From Elusimicrobium minutum (GTDB taxonomy: Bacteria > Elusimicrobiota > Elusimicrobia > Elusimicrobiales > UBA9959), in the NCBI GenBank assembly GCA_020723765.1, contig DYIF01000019.1, positions 1 to 44,924 on the forward strand: a stretch of 44,924 nt of DNA, written 5' to 3'. The notes below the pieces were generated by a model. The model saw nothing but the letters and a program-made list of their open reading frames with translations. It did not search any database and was not told the DNA's origin. A program made the position numbers and the translations under genes. The stretch's first letter is position 1. Every line of letters starts with the position of its first letter. Shown piece by piece: positions 15,075 through 24,071 of the stretch.

Positions 15075-15796
15075 TGCGTTTTATACTCCTCCAGTACGTT
15101 AAAAGAATCGTCGGTCACGACCACAGTTTTAGACGGATCTTTAAAATATATTTTATATATCTTTTCTTTAGCCGTAGGATACTTGGAGCAGTTTATCATT
15201 TTACATGAAAAATCGGCGCAAACATAAGGATAATTTGAAACGGATATATCCGAAGCTATTTGGACAAGCTCTGGTATTTTACATTCTTCGGTGGTTTTTA
15301 AATTTTGAGAATTTTTGAAATTAATTTTTTTTAATATTTTATTCTGATTTTCGTCGGCCCAGTAAATCGGTATTCTATGAGTCAAAACTTTCAAAACTTC
15401 AAAATCGCTTATTCTTATTATCCTTCCTCTTATCTCTACATCCCCCCCTATTCTCGAAACGCTTCCCATAACCGCATAATCCGTTCCAAGTTCTTTCATT
15501 ATTTGATTTTTATTTTTTTGCTCCATATCTCCCAAAGTTTTTAATCCGAATTTTTTAAATTTAACGCCGGCTATCATCGGGTCCACCACTTTTATGCCGT
15601 TATTCATTATTCCGTCCATAAGTTTTTCGGCGAATATCACTCCGTCTTTTGTTATCCCTTCCGTGCTTTCGAAATACAAAATCGCGGCTTTGTTGGTATA
15701 AGAGCTTAAAACGGTCGCGTAATCTTTAGAAACGGCGGAAATATCTTGAGATGAAAGAGAAACAAAAAAAGAAAAAATAACATTTAAAAAAATCAT
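15071..15796 (-). CDS. FlgO/CsgG-like secreted protein of unknown function
   Basis: 241 residues with a short N-terminal hydrophobic segment (MIFLNVIFSFFVSL, probable signal) and a central segment (about 38-150: AAILYFESTEG...KLMDGIMNNGIKVVD...IMKELGTDYAVMGSVSRIGGDVEIRGRIIRISDFEVL) that reads like the FlgO / CsgG-type alpha-beta domain of periplasmic or outer-membrane-associated proteins. The remaining C-terminus has six Cys including CKIPEL, CADFSCKMINC, perhaps disulfides. It sits oddly between the large and small subunits of a molybdenum hydroxylase, overlapping both by ATGA. A maturation role is not supported by sequence. Confidence 0.6.
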   Translation of the reverse strand: MIFLNVIFSFFVSLSSQDISAVSKDYATVLSSYTNKAAILYFESTEGITKDGVIFAEKLMDGIMNNGIKVVDPMIAGVKFKKFGLKTLGDMEQKNKNQIMKELGTDYAVMGSVSRIGGDVEIRGRIIRISDFEVLKVLTHRIPIYWADENQNKILKKINFKNSQNLKTTEECKIPELVQIASDISVSNYPYVCADFSCKMINCSKYPTAKEKIYKIYFKDPSKTVVVTDDSFNVLEEYKTQ

Positions 15797-18048
15797 ATCC
15801 TTCCCATCTTTTTTAAAATCTTTTCGGGTATCATAGGAACCGAATCCATCTCTACACCGCAGGCGTTTTTAACCGCGTTTCTAACAGCCCCGGCGACGGC
15901 TATCAAAGGGAGCTCTCCCATGCCTTTGGCTTTATAAGGGCCTTCGGAGTAGTCTTTTTCGACAAACGAAACGTCGTACTCGGGGATATCGCAAGAAGTG
16001 GCAACTATATAATCGGTAAAGCCCGGGTTTTTCATCACGCCCTTTTCTATAACAAGATTTTCATAAACCGCCCAGCTCATTCCCTGAAGTATTCCGCCGT
16101 GGGCCTGGCCTAAAGCCAAAACGGGATTTACCACCTTCCCCACATCGAAAGCGGAATATATCTTTTTAACCTCCAAAAATCCGGTCTCTATATCAACCTC
16201 CACATCGGCTATGTTTGCGGAGTAGCTGTATACTATGTAAGCGTCTCCCTTGCCGTCTTTTAAATCGTATGTTGTAGGTGGCGATACATACCAACCCTGC
16301 TCGCTCATTTTAAGCCTCTCCGCCCAGCATTGTTTTATAACTTCATTAAAAAATATTTTTTTCGATCCGGATATAAAATAACCGTCTTTGGCTATCATAT
16401 CTTTTGAACCCAACATTTTTAAAGCGGTTTTGAAAATTCTTTCTCTCAAAGGTTTTGCCGCCTCTATTATCGCGTTTCCGCTCATAACCGTCGTTCTGGA
16501 AGCGACGGTAGGGCCGCTATCCGGGACTTTGGAAGTATCCACTTCGTCCAATTTTATGTTATTTATCGGACAATTTAAAGTCTCCGCGGCTATCTGGGTT
16601 AGCACGGTCAAAGCCCCCTGTCCCATTTCTGTATTGCCGACGGTTATGTTAACGGTGGCGTCTCTGTATATGTTTATATACGCTCCGGCCCTATCTAAAT
16701 ATCTTCCCTTAGCTCCGAGCCCCACTCCGTAATAAGCTATTGAACAACCAAGCCCCCTTCTTTTATTATTTGCCGAAGGCTTTAAATTTTTTCTTTTATC
16801 CCAATCCGATTTTTTTCTTACTATCTCTATAAGCTCTTTAAGGCCTATAGAATCTTTTATCTTCTGAGAAGTGGAAGTGAGTTTGTTTTTATCTATTATG
16901 TTTTTTAATCTAAAATCTATCGGGTCCATTCCTATTTTTTCGGCGAGATCGTCTATCAAAGACTCCTGTGCGAAGGATATCTGAGGCTGACCGAATCCCC
17001 TGAAGGCTCCGCATGGAACTTTATTCGTTTTTACCGCATAGCTTTCCACATAAACGTTATCTATGCTGTAAGGACCGGCCGCATGAACCGTTCCGCGCCA
17101 TAAAACTATAGGGCTTAAAGTGGAATATGCCCCGGCGTCTAAAATATACTTTACTATGCAACATTTTAATTTTCCATTTTCGTCCGCCCCGTATGTCACT
17201 TTTGAATAAGAAGGATGCCTTTTGGACATCGACCTGAAATCTTCTTCTCTGTCGTAACAAATTCTAACCGGAGATTTTGTTATAAAAGAAGCAAGCGCCG
17301 CATGAGCTCCCACGAGTGCCGGAACATCCTCTTTTCCGCCGAACCCCCCGCCGGTTACGGTTTGAATAATTTTAACTTTATTTGAACTAAGGCCCGTTAT
17401 GGCGCAAACCGCGTCAAGCACGTAAAAAGGGCATTGAGTGGAAGAATAGACCGCAAGCGTACCGTCGGTAGCGAAAACGCCGGTCGCAACCTGAGGTTCC
17501 AGATAACAATGAACCTGATAATTGGTAGTAAATTCTTTTTCTATCACATACTTGCATTTTTTTATTTCGTTAAAAGCGTCGCCTTTTTTTATAACGTAGC
17601 TTGAAAAAATGTTTTCTTTTTTAGTTATCGATTTATGTATATCGTCTATGAAATCCAATTCTTCATATTCTATTTTAACTTTTTTAGATAGTTCGTTCGC
17701 TTTAAATCGATTTTTAGCCACAAGTATGGCGACGGCCTGAGAATGAAACTCCGCTATGTCCCAAGCCAAAAATGGGTAATCGTCGTTTACAACCGGCCAT
17801 TTATTGGAACCGGGGATGTCCTTTGCGGTTATTAGTTTGACGAAATCCGGATCTTTTTGGGCTTCGGAAAAATCTATTTTTTTTATCCTGGCTTTAGGAT
17901 AAGGGCTTCTTAAGCAGACGCCGTAAAGCATCTTCGCAAAATCCAGATCGTCGCCGTATAAAGCTTTTCCTTCCAATTTTATATCTGCGTCTACTCTTTC
18001 TATCCCTTTCCCCACAAAGGAAAGTTTATTTTCTTTTTTTCTGGACAT
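15793..18048 (-). CDS. Xanthine dehydrogenase-type molybdenum-binding subunit
   Basis: 751 residues (family about 750-790). Binds the molybdopterin cofactor and performs hydroxylation. Motifs in order: a YGDDL-containing N-terminal hammerhead domain; TGGGFGGKE (232-240); AFRGFGQPQ (348-356); GNTEMGQGALTV; and KGMGELP (708-714) with the catalytic Glu712. No key residue is missing. The ATG lies inside the end of the receiver-protein gene (23-base overlap). Family substrates include hypoxanthine/xanthine, nicotinate and aldehydes; active-site specificity residues cannot be judged by eye. Apt upstream would fit purine metabolism only loosely. Confidence 0.93.
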   Translation of the reverse strand: MSRKKENKLSFVGKGIERVDADIKLEGKALYGDDLDFAKMLYGVCLRSPYPKARIKKIDFSEAQKDPDFVKLITAKDIPGSNKWPVVNDDYPFLAWDIAEFHSQAVAILVAKNRFKANELSKKVKIEYEELDFIDDIHKSITKKENIFSSYVIKKGDAFNEIKKCKYVIEKEFTTNYQVHCYLEPQVATGVFATDGTLAVYSSTQCPFYVLDAVCAITGLSSNKVKIIQTVTGGGFGGKEDVPALVGAHAALASFITKSPVRICYDREEDFRSMSKRHPSYSKVTYGADENGKLKCCIVKYILDAGAYSTLSPIVLWRGTVHAAGPYSIDNVYVESYAVKTNKVPCGAFRGFGQPQISFAQESLIDDLAEKIGMDPIDFRLKNIIDKNKLTSTSQKIKDSIGLKELIEIVRKKSDWDKRKNLKPSANNKRRGLGCSIAYYGVGLGAKGRYLDRAGAYINIYRDATVNITVGNTEMGQGALTVLTQIAAETLNCPINNIKLDEVDTSKVPDSGPTVASRTTVMSGNAIIEAAKPLRERIFKTALKMLGSKDMIAKDGYFISGSKKIFFNEVIKQCWAERLKMSEQGWYVSPPTTYDLKDGKGDAYIVYSYSANIADVEVDIETGFLEVKKIYSAFDVGKVVNPVLALGQAHGGILQGMSWAVYENLVIEKGVMKNPGFTDYIVATSCDIPEYDVSFVEKDYSEGPYKAKGMGELPLIAVAGAVRNAVKNACGVEMDSVPMIPEKILKKMGRI

Positions 18049-18412
18049 AATATTTTATCTCGTCGCAAAGCTTTCCCACGTCGAAGGGCTTAGAATAATA
18101 AGCCGCCGCACCCGACTTTAAAGCGTTGACTCTGTCTATCGGTTCTATGTATTTTGCGGACATCATTATTACCGGTATATCTTTCAATTTATCGGAAGTT
18201 TTTATTATTTTCAAAAACTCCATGCCGTTCATATCCTCGAGGCTTACGTCCGATATTATAATGTCGGCTAAATTCTCCGATAGATACGCCACGGCCTGTT
18301 TGACCTTTGAAAAAACCAATATCTCGCTTTCGCCTATCTTTTCTTTTATGCTGTCTTTTAAAGTATCCACAAAATTCAAGTCGTCGTCCAGTATCAATAT
18401 TTTATTGCTCAT
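18026..18412 (-). CDS. Single-domain response regulator (receiver only)
   Basis: 128 residues, entirely a CheY-like receiver: acidic pocket Asp9-Asp11, phospho-acceptor Asp55 (IISDVS), Ser85 (MMSAK) in the Thr/Ser position and Lys108 (YSKPF). No output domain and no histidine kinase is nearby, so it probably acts by protein interaction or phosphorelay. It sits between smc/phosphoesterase and the molybdenum hydroxylase genes, with one base between it and the phosphoesterase stop. Confidence 0.92.
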   Translation of the reverse strand: MSNKILILDDDLNFVDTLKDSIKEKIGESEILVFSKVKQAVAYLSENLADIIISDVSLEDMNGMEFLKIIKTSDKLKDIPVIMMSAKYIEPIDRVNALKSGAAAYYSKPFDVGKLCDEIKYYVQKKRK

Positions 18413-18413
18413 A

Positions 18414-19154
18414 TCAGTATCCCATATCCAGTCTTTCTATTAAAAGTTGAGGCATATTTATCTCTTTCATAAGCTTTTGAACTTTCTTTACGTCGTAATC
18501 TATCCTTATCAATTCAAATACCATTTTTTCATCGTCAAAAAGCCCGAAGGATGCCATGGAGTTGCCGTCTCTGGGCTGACCTACGGAACCCGGGTTTATA
18601 AAAAATTTTCCTTTGTCGTTAATCTTTATTCTGGCAAAAGGTTTTATGAAATCCCCCATATTTTTACCGTTTTCGTCTTTGCAAAAACACATCGGGATAT
18701 GGGTATGGCCGAAAAAAACTATTTCGGATTTTAAATTTTCCAGATTGTCGGAATATTGTATCTCGCTTAAAAGATACTCTTTCAAAGGAGATTTGGGCGA
18801 GCCGTGAACTATCAATATTTTGCCTAAATCTATCTTTTCCGGCAAAGCGCAAAACCACTCCACGGTATCTTTGTCTATTCTTTCTTTCGTTATCTCTATG
18901 CTTTTTCTGGCGTAATCGTTAAACCATTTTATATCCATCTTTCCGGCCAATACCGCGTCGTGATTTCCCAGAACTATTTTAGCCTTATCCCCTAACTCCC
19001 TTACCGCTTTTATGCACTCTATCGGTTGAGGACCGTAGCCTATTATGTCCCCGCAGATAAGATAGCTCGATACCGATTTGGAACCAAGGAAATTCAAAAC
19101 CTCGCTGAAAGCCTCGTAATTTGAATGTATATCCGATATTATGGCGTGTATCAT
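18414..19154 (-). CDS. Metallophosphoesterase (YfcE/ApaH-like calcineurin fold)
   Basis: 246 residues. The five metallophosphatase motifs are present: SDIHSN (7-12), GDIIGYGP (35-42), GNHDA (about 63-67), VHGSPK (about 117-122) and FFGHTHIP (about 148-155). The GYGP variant is typical of the family annotated as diadenosine-tetraphosphatase or YfcE-like phosphodiesterase. Substrate unknown. Its ATG overlaps the smc stop by one base (TAATG), so it is coupled to smc. Confidence 0.9.
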   Translation of the reverse strand: MIHAIISDIHSNYEAFSEVLNFLGSKSVSSYLICGDIIGYGPQPIECIKAVRELGDKAKIVLGNHDAVLAGKMDIKWFNDYARKSIEITKERIDKDTVEWFCALPEKIDLGKILIVHGSPKSPLKEYLLSEIQYSDNLENLKSEIVFFGHTHIPMCFCKDENGKNMGDFIKPFARIKINDKGKFFINPGSVGQPRDGNSMASFGLFDDEKMVFELIRIDYDVKKVQKLMKEINMPQLLIERLDMGY

Positions 19155-22100
19155 TAAACTTCCGCCTTGGCGGTCATATCCACCGCCCTTTTTAAATCCA
19201 CCGAGATTATTTTTGACACTCCTAACTCTTCCATGGTAACCCCGTAAATTCTATCTCCGACTTCCATAGTTCTTTTGTTATGAGTTATCACTACGAACTG
19301 AGTCGTAGGGGCGAATTCTTTTATAAGCTTCACAAACCTTTCGACATTAGCCTCGTCTAAAGCCGCATCCACTTCGTCCACAACGCAAAAAGGAGAAGGA
19401 TTTACGCAGAAGAAACTGAAAAGCAAAGCCAAAGCGGCGAGAGATTTTTCTCCGCCTGAAAGCTGCATTATGTTCACCGGCTTTTTACCGGGAGGCCTTG
19501 CCACTATTTCCACTCCGGTTTCCAAAAGATTGTCCGGGTCGGTAAGGACGAGTTTCGCTTCCCCGCCTTCAAAAAGCGTGACGTATATTTTCTGAAAATA
19601 TTCGTTTACTTTGTCGAAAGTGTTTTTAAAGTTTTCTTTGGTGGTTTGGTTTATCTTGACTATCGCCTGTTTCAAATCTTCTTTGGCTTTTTTAAGGTCG
19701 TCTATATGAGTTTTTTTATCGTTATATTCTTTTATCAAAGCCTCGTACTCTTCCGGAGCGGTCATATTGACAGCCCCCATATTCTCTATTCTTTTTTTAA
19801 GATATTCTATCCTCTCTACGTTTACCTCATACTCGTTGTACTTATCCTTTACATCCTCGTAATTAACCTGATACTCGTCTCTTAATTTGGCGAATATGTC
19901 GTCCATTTTAGTGTTTAGAGTATTTATTTTAATCTCTATCGCCTGTCTTTTATCGACCTGCTCTTTTAAAACGTCGTTATTTTCTTTCAAAACCATGTTA
20001 AGCCTTGAGATTTCGTTTTTAATTTCTTCTATCTCGCTCGATACCCGGTTTCTTTTTATCTCAAGCTCTCTTCTGTCGTTATTAAGCTCTTCGTATCTTA
20101 CCTTCAAATTGGAAATTTCGTTTTTAAGCTCGTTTATCCTATTTTCCATCTCCGCTTTTCTTATCTCGTAATTTTCTTTTTCGGATTTTATATAGCTTAA
20201 TCTTTCCTCCATATCCTTGATTTCAAAATCCAGCCTTTCCGCTTCCTGATTTAAAGAGCTCAAATTATGCTCGAAACTCAAAACCTTCCCTTTCTTATCC
20301 ATTATTTCTTTTTCAAGAGATATTCTTTCGTTCTTAACGCTTTCAAGTTCGTCTTTTTTAACGGCCGTTTTGCTTCTTATCTCGTTTATCTCCGAGTTAT
20401 ATTTTTCTATCATCGAAACAAGCTCTTTTTCTCGAGCCTCGACCGATTCCAAATTATTTTTAAGATAAGAAATATTTTCGTTTATGATGGAAACCTTTTC
20501 CGCAATGTTATTGAGCGAATTGGTAATATTCAATATTTCAAGGCTTTTTTCGTCCTTTTTGGAATCTATTTCGAATAATTTTTTATCGTTTTCGCAAAGC
20601 AGATTTTCCTCGTTTTGTTTGGACGCTTGAAGCTCCGATATTTTTCTTTTAATTTCTTCGATTCTGTTTTTAATCTCCTCGGTTTCCTGCCAGTAAGGTT
20701 CGTTGGAACTCACTTCTTTAACTCCTCCGACCACCCACAAATCCGTCAAAACCTCGGTCTCGTTGAAGCTTACTCTGGATAGCAAGAAATTCAAAAGATT
20801 TGAAAACTTAGAATCGCAGGTTACTTTTGAAGAAAAAGATTGATTTTCAAAATTAACCGGAGGGACGTTTTCAAGTATTATAAATCTTGCCCTTCCTTTG
20901 CCTAACGATTTTAAAAAGTCGACGCATTTAAAAGCGGTATCCCTGTCTTTTACCACAACCGCGTCTATGGTCTCTCCCAAAGCGTCTTCTATCAAAACCC
21001 TGTCCTCGTTGGAAAATTTGATCAAATTCCTCAAAACACCGAAAACTCCTTCGATATTCGCGTTTAAAACTTCTTTTGTACCTACCCAGTAGGTATCTCT
21101 TTCCGCGTCTTTGAGCATCGAGTCGAGCCTCGACTCCAGAGAAACCTTTTCCATAGAAAGCGCCGATATTTCTTTTTCTATGTTTTCTATGTTCGAAAGG
21201 TTTTTGTTTCTCGACTCGGAGGTTTGAGCCAATTCTTTTTCAAGCGCTTCTTTTTCGGATGCGGCTTTATTTAAAGAGTTTTTAATCTCATCCGATTTCA
21301 AATTTAACTCCGCCGCCTCGGATTCGTTTTTGGAAATATCTCTTTTCAAATTGGATATATCTTCTCTCAAATGCGACAGCTCAGATTCGGTTTTTACTAT
21401 AAGATTGGACATGCTTATTTCGTTTTGATAAGAAACCGTCGACTCCGATTCGATGCTTTTTATTTTGGCGTCGGTCTCGGCTATTTTTTGAGACAAAACC
21501 TCGTAATCCGTTTTCTCTTTTTCATAACCCGATTTCACTTCGCCAATGACGCCTGATATCTCGGCTTTTCTCTTTTTCTTTTCTTCTATGAGCGGAACAA
21601 ACCTGGATTCGTTTTCAATATTTTTGTTATGGTTGATATTGAGATCGTTTAATTGTTTCGATATCTCTTCTATGAGATTTTCGTCTTTTATTATGTTCCC
21701 TTCGGTTCTGACCACGTCCGATTTAACATTCGAAATTTTTTCGGCTATATCCCTATCTTCGTTTATTTTGTCGTTTAAAAGGAGATCCTTATTGGTAAGA
21801 TCCGCCGCTATCTGAGCGCAGTCGGAATTGATGCTTTCTATCTCTTTCATCACCGGCTCGAGAGCCTGCCTTTCTTTTTCTATATCCTGTTTATACGAGT
21901 TTATCAATTTTACGTTGTAAGCGATCTCCGCCTCTTTTAACTCTTCTCTGTATTTCTGCTGAAGCTTAGCTCTTTTCGCCTCAAGCTCCAGTTTCCTTAT
22001 CTGCTCCTCAATCATCGCCACGGAATTTTCGACTATCGAAAGGTCAACATCCACTTTCTCTAATTTTTTAATGGCCTCGTCTCTTTTGGATTTGTACTTG

Positions 22101-22603
22101 GATATCCCGGCGACTTCCTCGAAAACCTCTCTTCTTTCAATGGCGTTTGAAAGCAAAACCTCTTCTATCTCCCCCTGGTCTATTATCGCATAACCGTTAT
22201 ATCCGATACCCGTATCCAAAAACATTTCTCTTATATCCTTTAATCTGCATCCCACTCTGTTTATAAAATACTCGGACTCCTCGCTTCTATATATTTTTCT
22301 GGTAATTGCGACCTCGTTAAAATCGAAATTAAGTTTTCTTTCGGTATTATCGAAAACGAGAGTAACCTCGGCGAAGTTCATCGGTTGTCTTTTGGTGGTT
22401 CCGGCGAATATAACGTCCATCATAGAAGGCATTCTGAGCGACTTTGAAGACATCTCGCCTATGGACCATTTTATCGCGTCGACTATGTTGGATTTACCGC
22501 AACCGTTTGGACCGACTATTATATTAACCCCGGGAAACAATTCTATTTTGGTTTTATTCGCAAAAGATTTAAATCCGCATATTTCTATATATTTAAGATA
22601 CAT
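19154..22603 (-). CDS. smc: Chromosome segregation protein SMC
   Basis: 1149 residues, a full-length SMC. N-terminal ATPase half with Walker A GPNGCGKSN (31-39) and FKSFA (11-15); two long coiled coils (about 165-490 and 665-990) around a hinge (about 500-650, WVGTKEVLNANIEGVFGVL and DALGETIDAVVVKDRDTA); C-terminal ABC signature LSGGEKS (1048-1054) and Walker B CVVDEVDAALD with Asp1076-Glu1077. It builds condensin-type DNA loops for chromosome segregation. AAGGAG SD and a TATAAT (minus strand, 22646-22641) precede it; it leads the eight-gene run that ends at 11012. No scpA/scpB is visible in the window. Confidence 0.97.
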   Translation of the reverse strand: MYLKYIEICGFKSFANKTKIELFPGVNIIVGPNGCGKSNIVDAIKWSIGEMSSKSLRMPSMMDVIFAGTTKRQPMNFAEVTLVFDNTERKLNFDFNEVAITRKIYRSEESEYFINRVGCRLKDIREMFLDTGIGYNGYAIIDQGEIEEVLLSNAIERREVFEEVAGISKYKSKRDEAIKKLEKVDVDLSIVENSVAMIEEQIRKLELEAKRAKLQQKYREELKEAEIAYNVKLINSYKQDIEKERQALEPVMKEIESINSDCAQIAADLTNKDLLLNDKINEDRDIAEKISNVKSDVVRTEGNIIKDENLIEEISKQLNDLNINHNKNIENESRFVPLIEEKKKRKAEISGVIGEVKSGYEKEKTDYEVLSQKIAETDAKIKSIESESTVSYQNEISMSNLIVKTESELSHLREDISNLKRDISKNESEAAELNLKSDEIKNSLNKAASEKEALEKELAQTSESRNKNLSNIENIEKEISALSMEKVSLESRLDSMLKDAERDTYWVGTKEVLNANIEGVFGVLRNLIKFSNEDRVLIEDALGETIDAVVVKDRDTAFKCVDFLKSLGKGRARFIILENVPPVNFENQSFSSKVTCDSKFSNLLNFLLSRVSFNETEVLTDLWVVGGVKEVSSNEPYWQETEEIKNRIEEIKRKISELQASKQNEENLLCENDKKLFEIDSKKDEKSLEILNITNSLNNIAEKVSIINENISYLKNNLESVEAREKELVSMIEKYNSEINEIRSKTAVKKDELESVKNERISLEKEIMDKKGKVLSFEHNLSSLNQEAERLDFEIKDMEERLSYIKSEKENYEIRKAEMENRINELKNEISNLKVRYEELNNDRRELEIKRNRVSSEIEEIKNEISRLNMVLKENNDVLKEQVDKRQAIEIKINTLNTKMDDIFAKLRDEYQVNYEDVKDKYNEYEVNVERIEYLKKRIENMGAVNMTAPEEYEALIKEYNDKKTHIDDLKKAKEDLKQAIVKINQTTKENFKNTFDKVNEYFQKIYVTLFEGGEAKLVLTDPDNLLETGVEIVARPPGKKPVNIMQLSGGEKSLAALALLFSFFCVNPSPFCVVDEVDAALDEANVERFVKLIKEFAPTTQFVVITHNKRTMEVGDRIYGVTMEELGVSKIISVDLKRAVDMTAKAEV

Positions 22604-22662
22604 TATATCTCCTTAGATACATAAAAACTCAGCAAATTAAATTATATAAAAAATTAAGCTTA

Positions 22663-22884
22663 TTATTTACGAAAAATATGCAAAATAATCGTTATTATCA
22701 AGCTTAATAAAATGCTTGTGGTAATCGGAAAATAAAAACTAAAACCGCCTTTTTTATAATATATGTCCCCGGGAAGCTTAAAAGACCAGCCGTTTTTTGA
22801 AACCAAAAACAAAACCAGGCCGATAATAACCAGAATAAAACCAAAAAGCATTATGATTTTAGCCATCTTTTCGGGCGTTTCCAT
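22663..22884 (-). CDS. DUF2905 family small membrane protein
   Basis: 73 residues with two transmembrane helices (about 10-28 and 50-70) separated by WSFKLPGDIYYKKGGFSFYFPI, the characteristic LPGDI...F.FYFP core of DUF2905. The function is unknown in all bacteria. It is divergent from the AsmA-like gene, with a 32-base shared promoter region. Confidence 0.9.
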   Translation of the reverse strand: METPEKMAKIIMLFGFILVIIGLVLFLVSKNGWSFKLPGDIYYKKGGFSFYFPITTSILLSLIITIILHIFRK

Positions 22885-22916
22885 AATTTTAGATAAATAT
22901 ATTATAAAATTTTATT

Positions 22917-24059
22917 ATGGACGAAAAAAAGATATCTTTTAAAACCAAAGCCTTAATTTCTTTTCTAATTTTGATAGCAATTTCTTCCGCATTGATTTAT
23001 TTTTCAAAAAACTCGATAAAAAATTTTTTAGAAAAAAAGATTCTGGAAGAAGTATCTAAAAAACTAAACAGAAAAATAACATATTCGGATATAGACTATT
23101 CTTTAAACGGAGCGAAAATAAAAGATTTGGCCATATATGAAAAAGACGGCTCAAACATATTCGCAAAAGCGAAAGAGATAGACTTAAAAATGGATTTCAA
23201 AAAATTAATAAAAGAAAAAAAAGATTTCGAAATAGAAAGATTATCGGTGGAAAACGCGGAAATAAATCTTATCAAATCGGAGGAATGGAATTTTAAAGAC
23301 ATAACCGACCTTTTCTCAGACACCTCTAAAAACTTATCCGAAACGTACTTTATAAAAGAAACGGTATTTACAAACTCCGATTTGCTAATAAAAAACTCGA
23401 AAAGCGAATATCTTTTCAAAAACTCGGATTTCAAAATAACCCACGCGAAAAATTCGGAAACTTTTAATATTTCGTTAAAAACGGATTCATATATAAATTT
23501 AGGCTCCGCCAGAATATTTTTCAAGGCTTCGGCCTCGTTTATCTCCGAGATAAAAGACAGAATAAACAAAATAGATCTATCTGAATTCAGCCTTTCGGAA
23601 ATAACTTACGAAAACCTGAAAGCGGAAAAAATAACATCCAGGTTCTACATAGACTCTTTGTCTAAAGAAATAAAAATCGAGACAAACATAAATTCCGTTT
23701 ACGGGATAAAGGAGTTGGAATTTTTCAAAAAAGCGAACGAAGCGTATCGAAAAATATACTCTAAAGACATAAATTTAACCGAACCCAAAAACCTGAATCT
23801 TAAATTTATCCGTTTGGGAAAGATTATTTCGCTGGATTTGGAATCCGACGATTTTTCCGTATCTTCAAAAATAGATTTGTCAAACCTGACGCATCTTTTC
23901 GTTTTTAAATCTTCAAAAGTCTATCTTGAAACAAAATCCGGTTTAAAAAATCCGGTAATAAAATCCAATTTATCCGAAAGCATAAACCGCGAAATAAGAG
24001 AAACCGTAATAAGATATGAAGAAACGGTTTTAAAATTTGCAGAAAACTTTGACAAATAA
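22917..24059 (+). CDS. AsmA-like / DUF748-like envelope protein
   Basis: 380 residues. One N-terminal transmembrane helix (about 12-30, LISFLILIAISSALIYF) followed by the AsmA-family opening (KKILEEVSKKLNRKITYSDIDYSLNGAKIKDLAIYEKDG) and a beta-rich periplasmic region. AsmA-like proteins form periplasmic bridges for lipid transport to the outer membrane; at this length it would be a short member. A TATAAA (22903-22908) puts +1 two bases before the ATG, so a leaderless or nearly leaderless message is predicted. The next gene follows by 12 bases with a strong SD. Confidence 0.75.
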   Translation: MDEKKISFKTKALISFLILIAISSALIYFSKNSIKNFLEKKILEEVSKKLNRKITYSDIDYSLNGAKIKDLAIYEKDGSNIFAKAKEIDLKMDFKKLIKEKKDFEIERLSVENAEINLIKSEEWNFKDITDLFSDTSKNLSETYFIKETVFTNSDLLIKNSKSEYLFKNSDFKITHAKNSETFNISLKTDSYINLGSARIFFKASASFISEIKDRINKIDLSEFSLSEITYENLKAEKITSRFYIDSLSKEIKIETNINSVYGIKELEFFKKANEAYRKIYSKDINLTEPKNLNLKFIRLGKIISLDLESDDFSVSSKIDLSNLTHLFVFKSSKVYLETKSGLKNPVIKSNLSESINREIRETVIRYEETVLKFAENFDK

Positions 24060-24071
24060 CCGGAGGAGAAT

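Noticed and set aside
19646-21815. Plus-strand frames opposite smc
   Set aside because: Phe/Tyr/Ser-rich translations mirror the coiled-coil codons of smc; no start signals and no recognisable domains.
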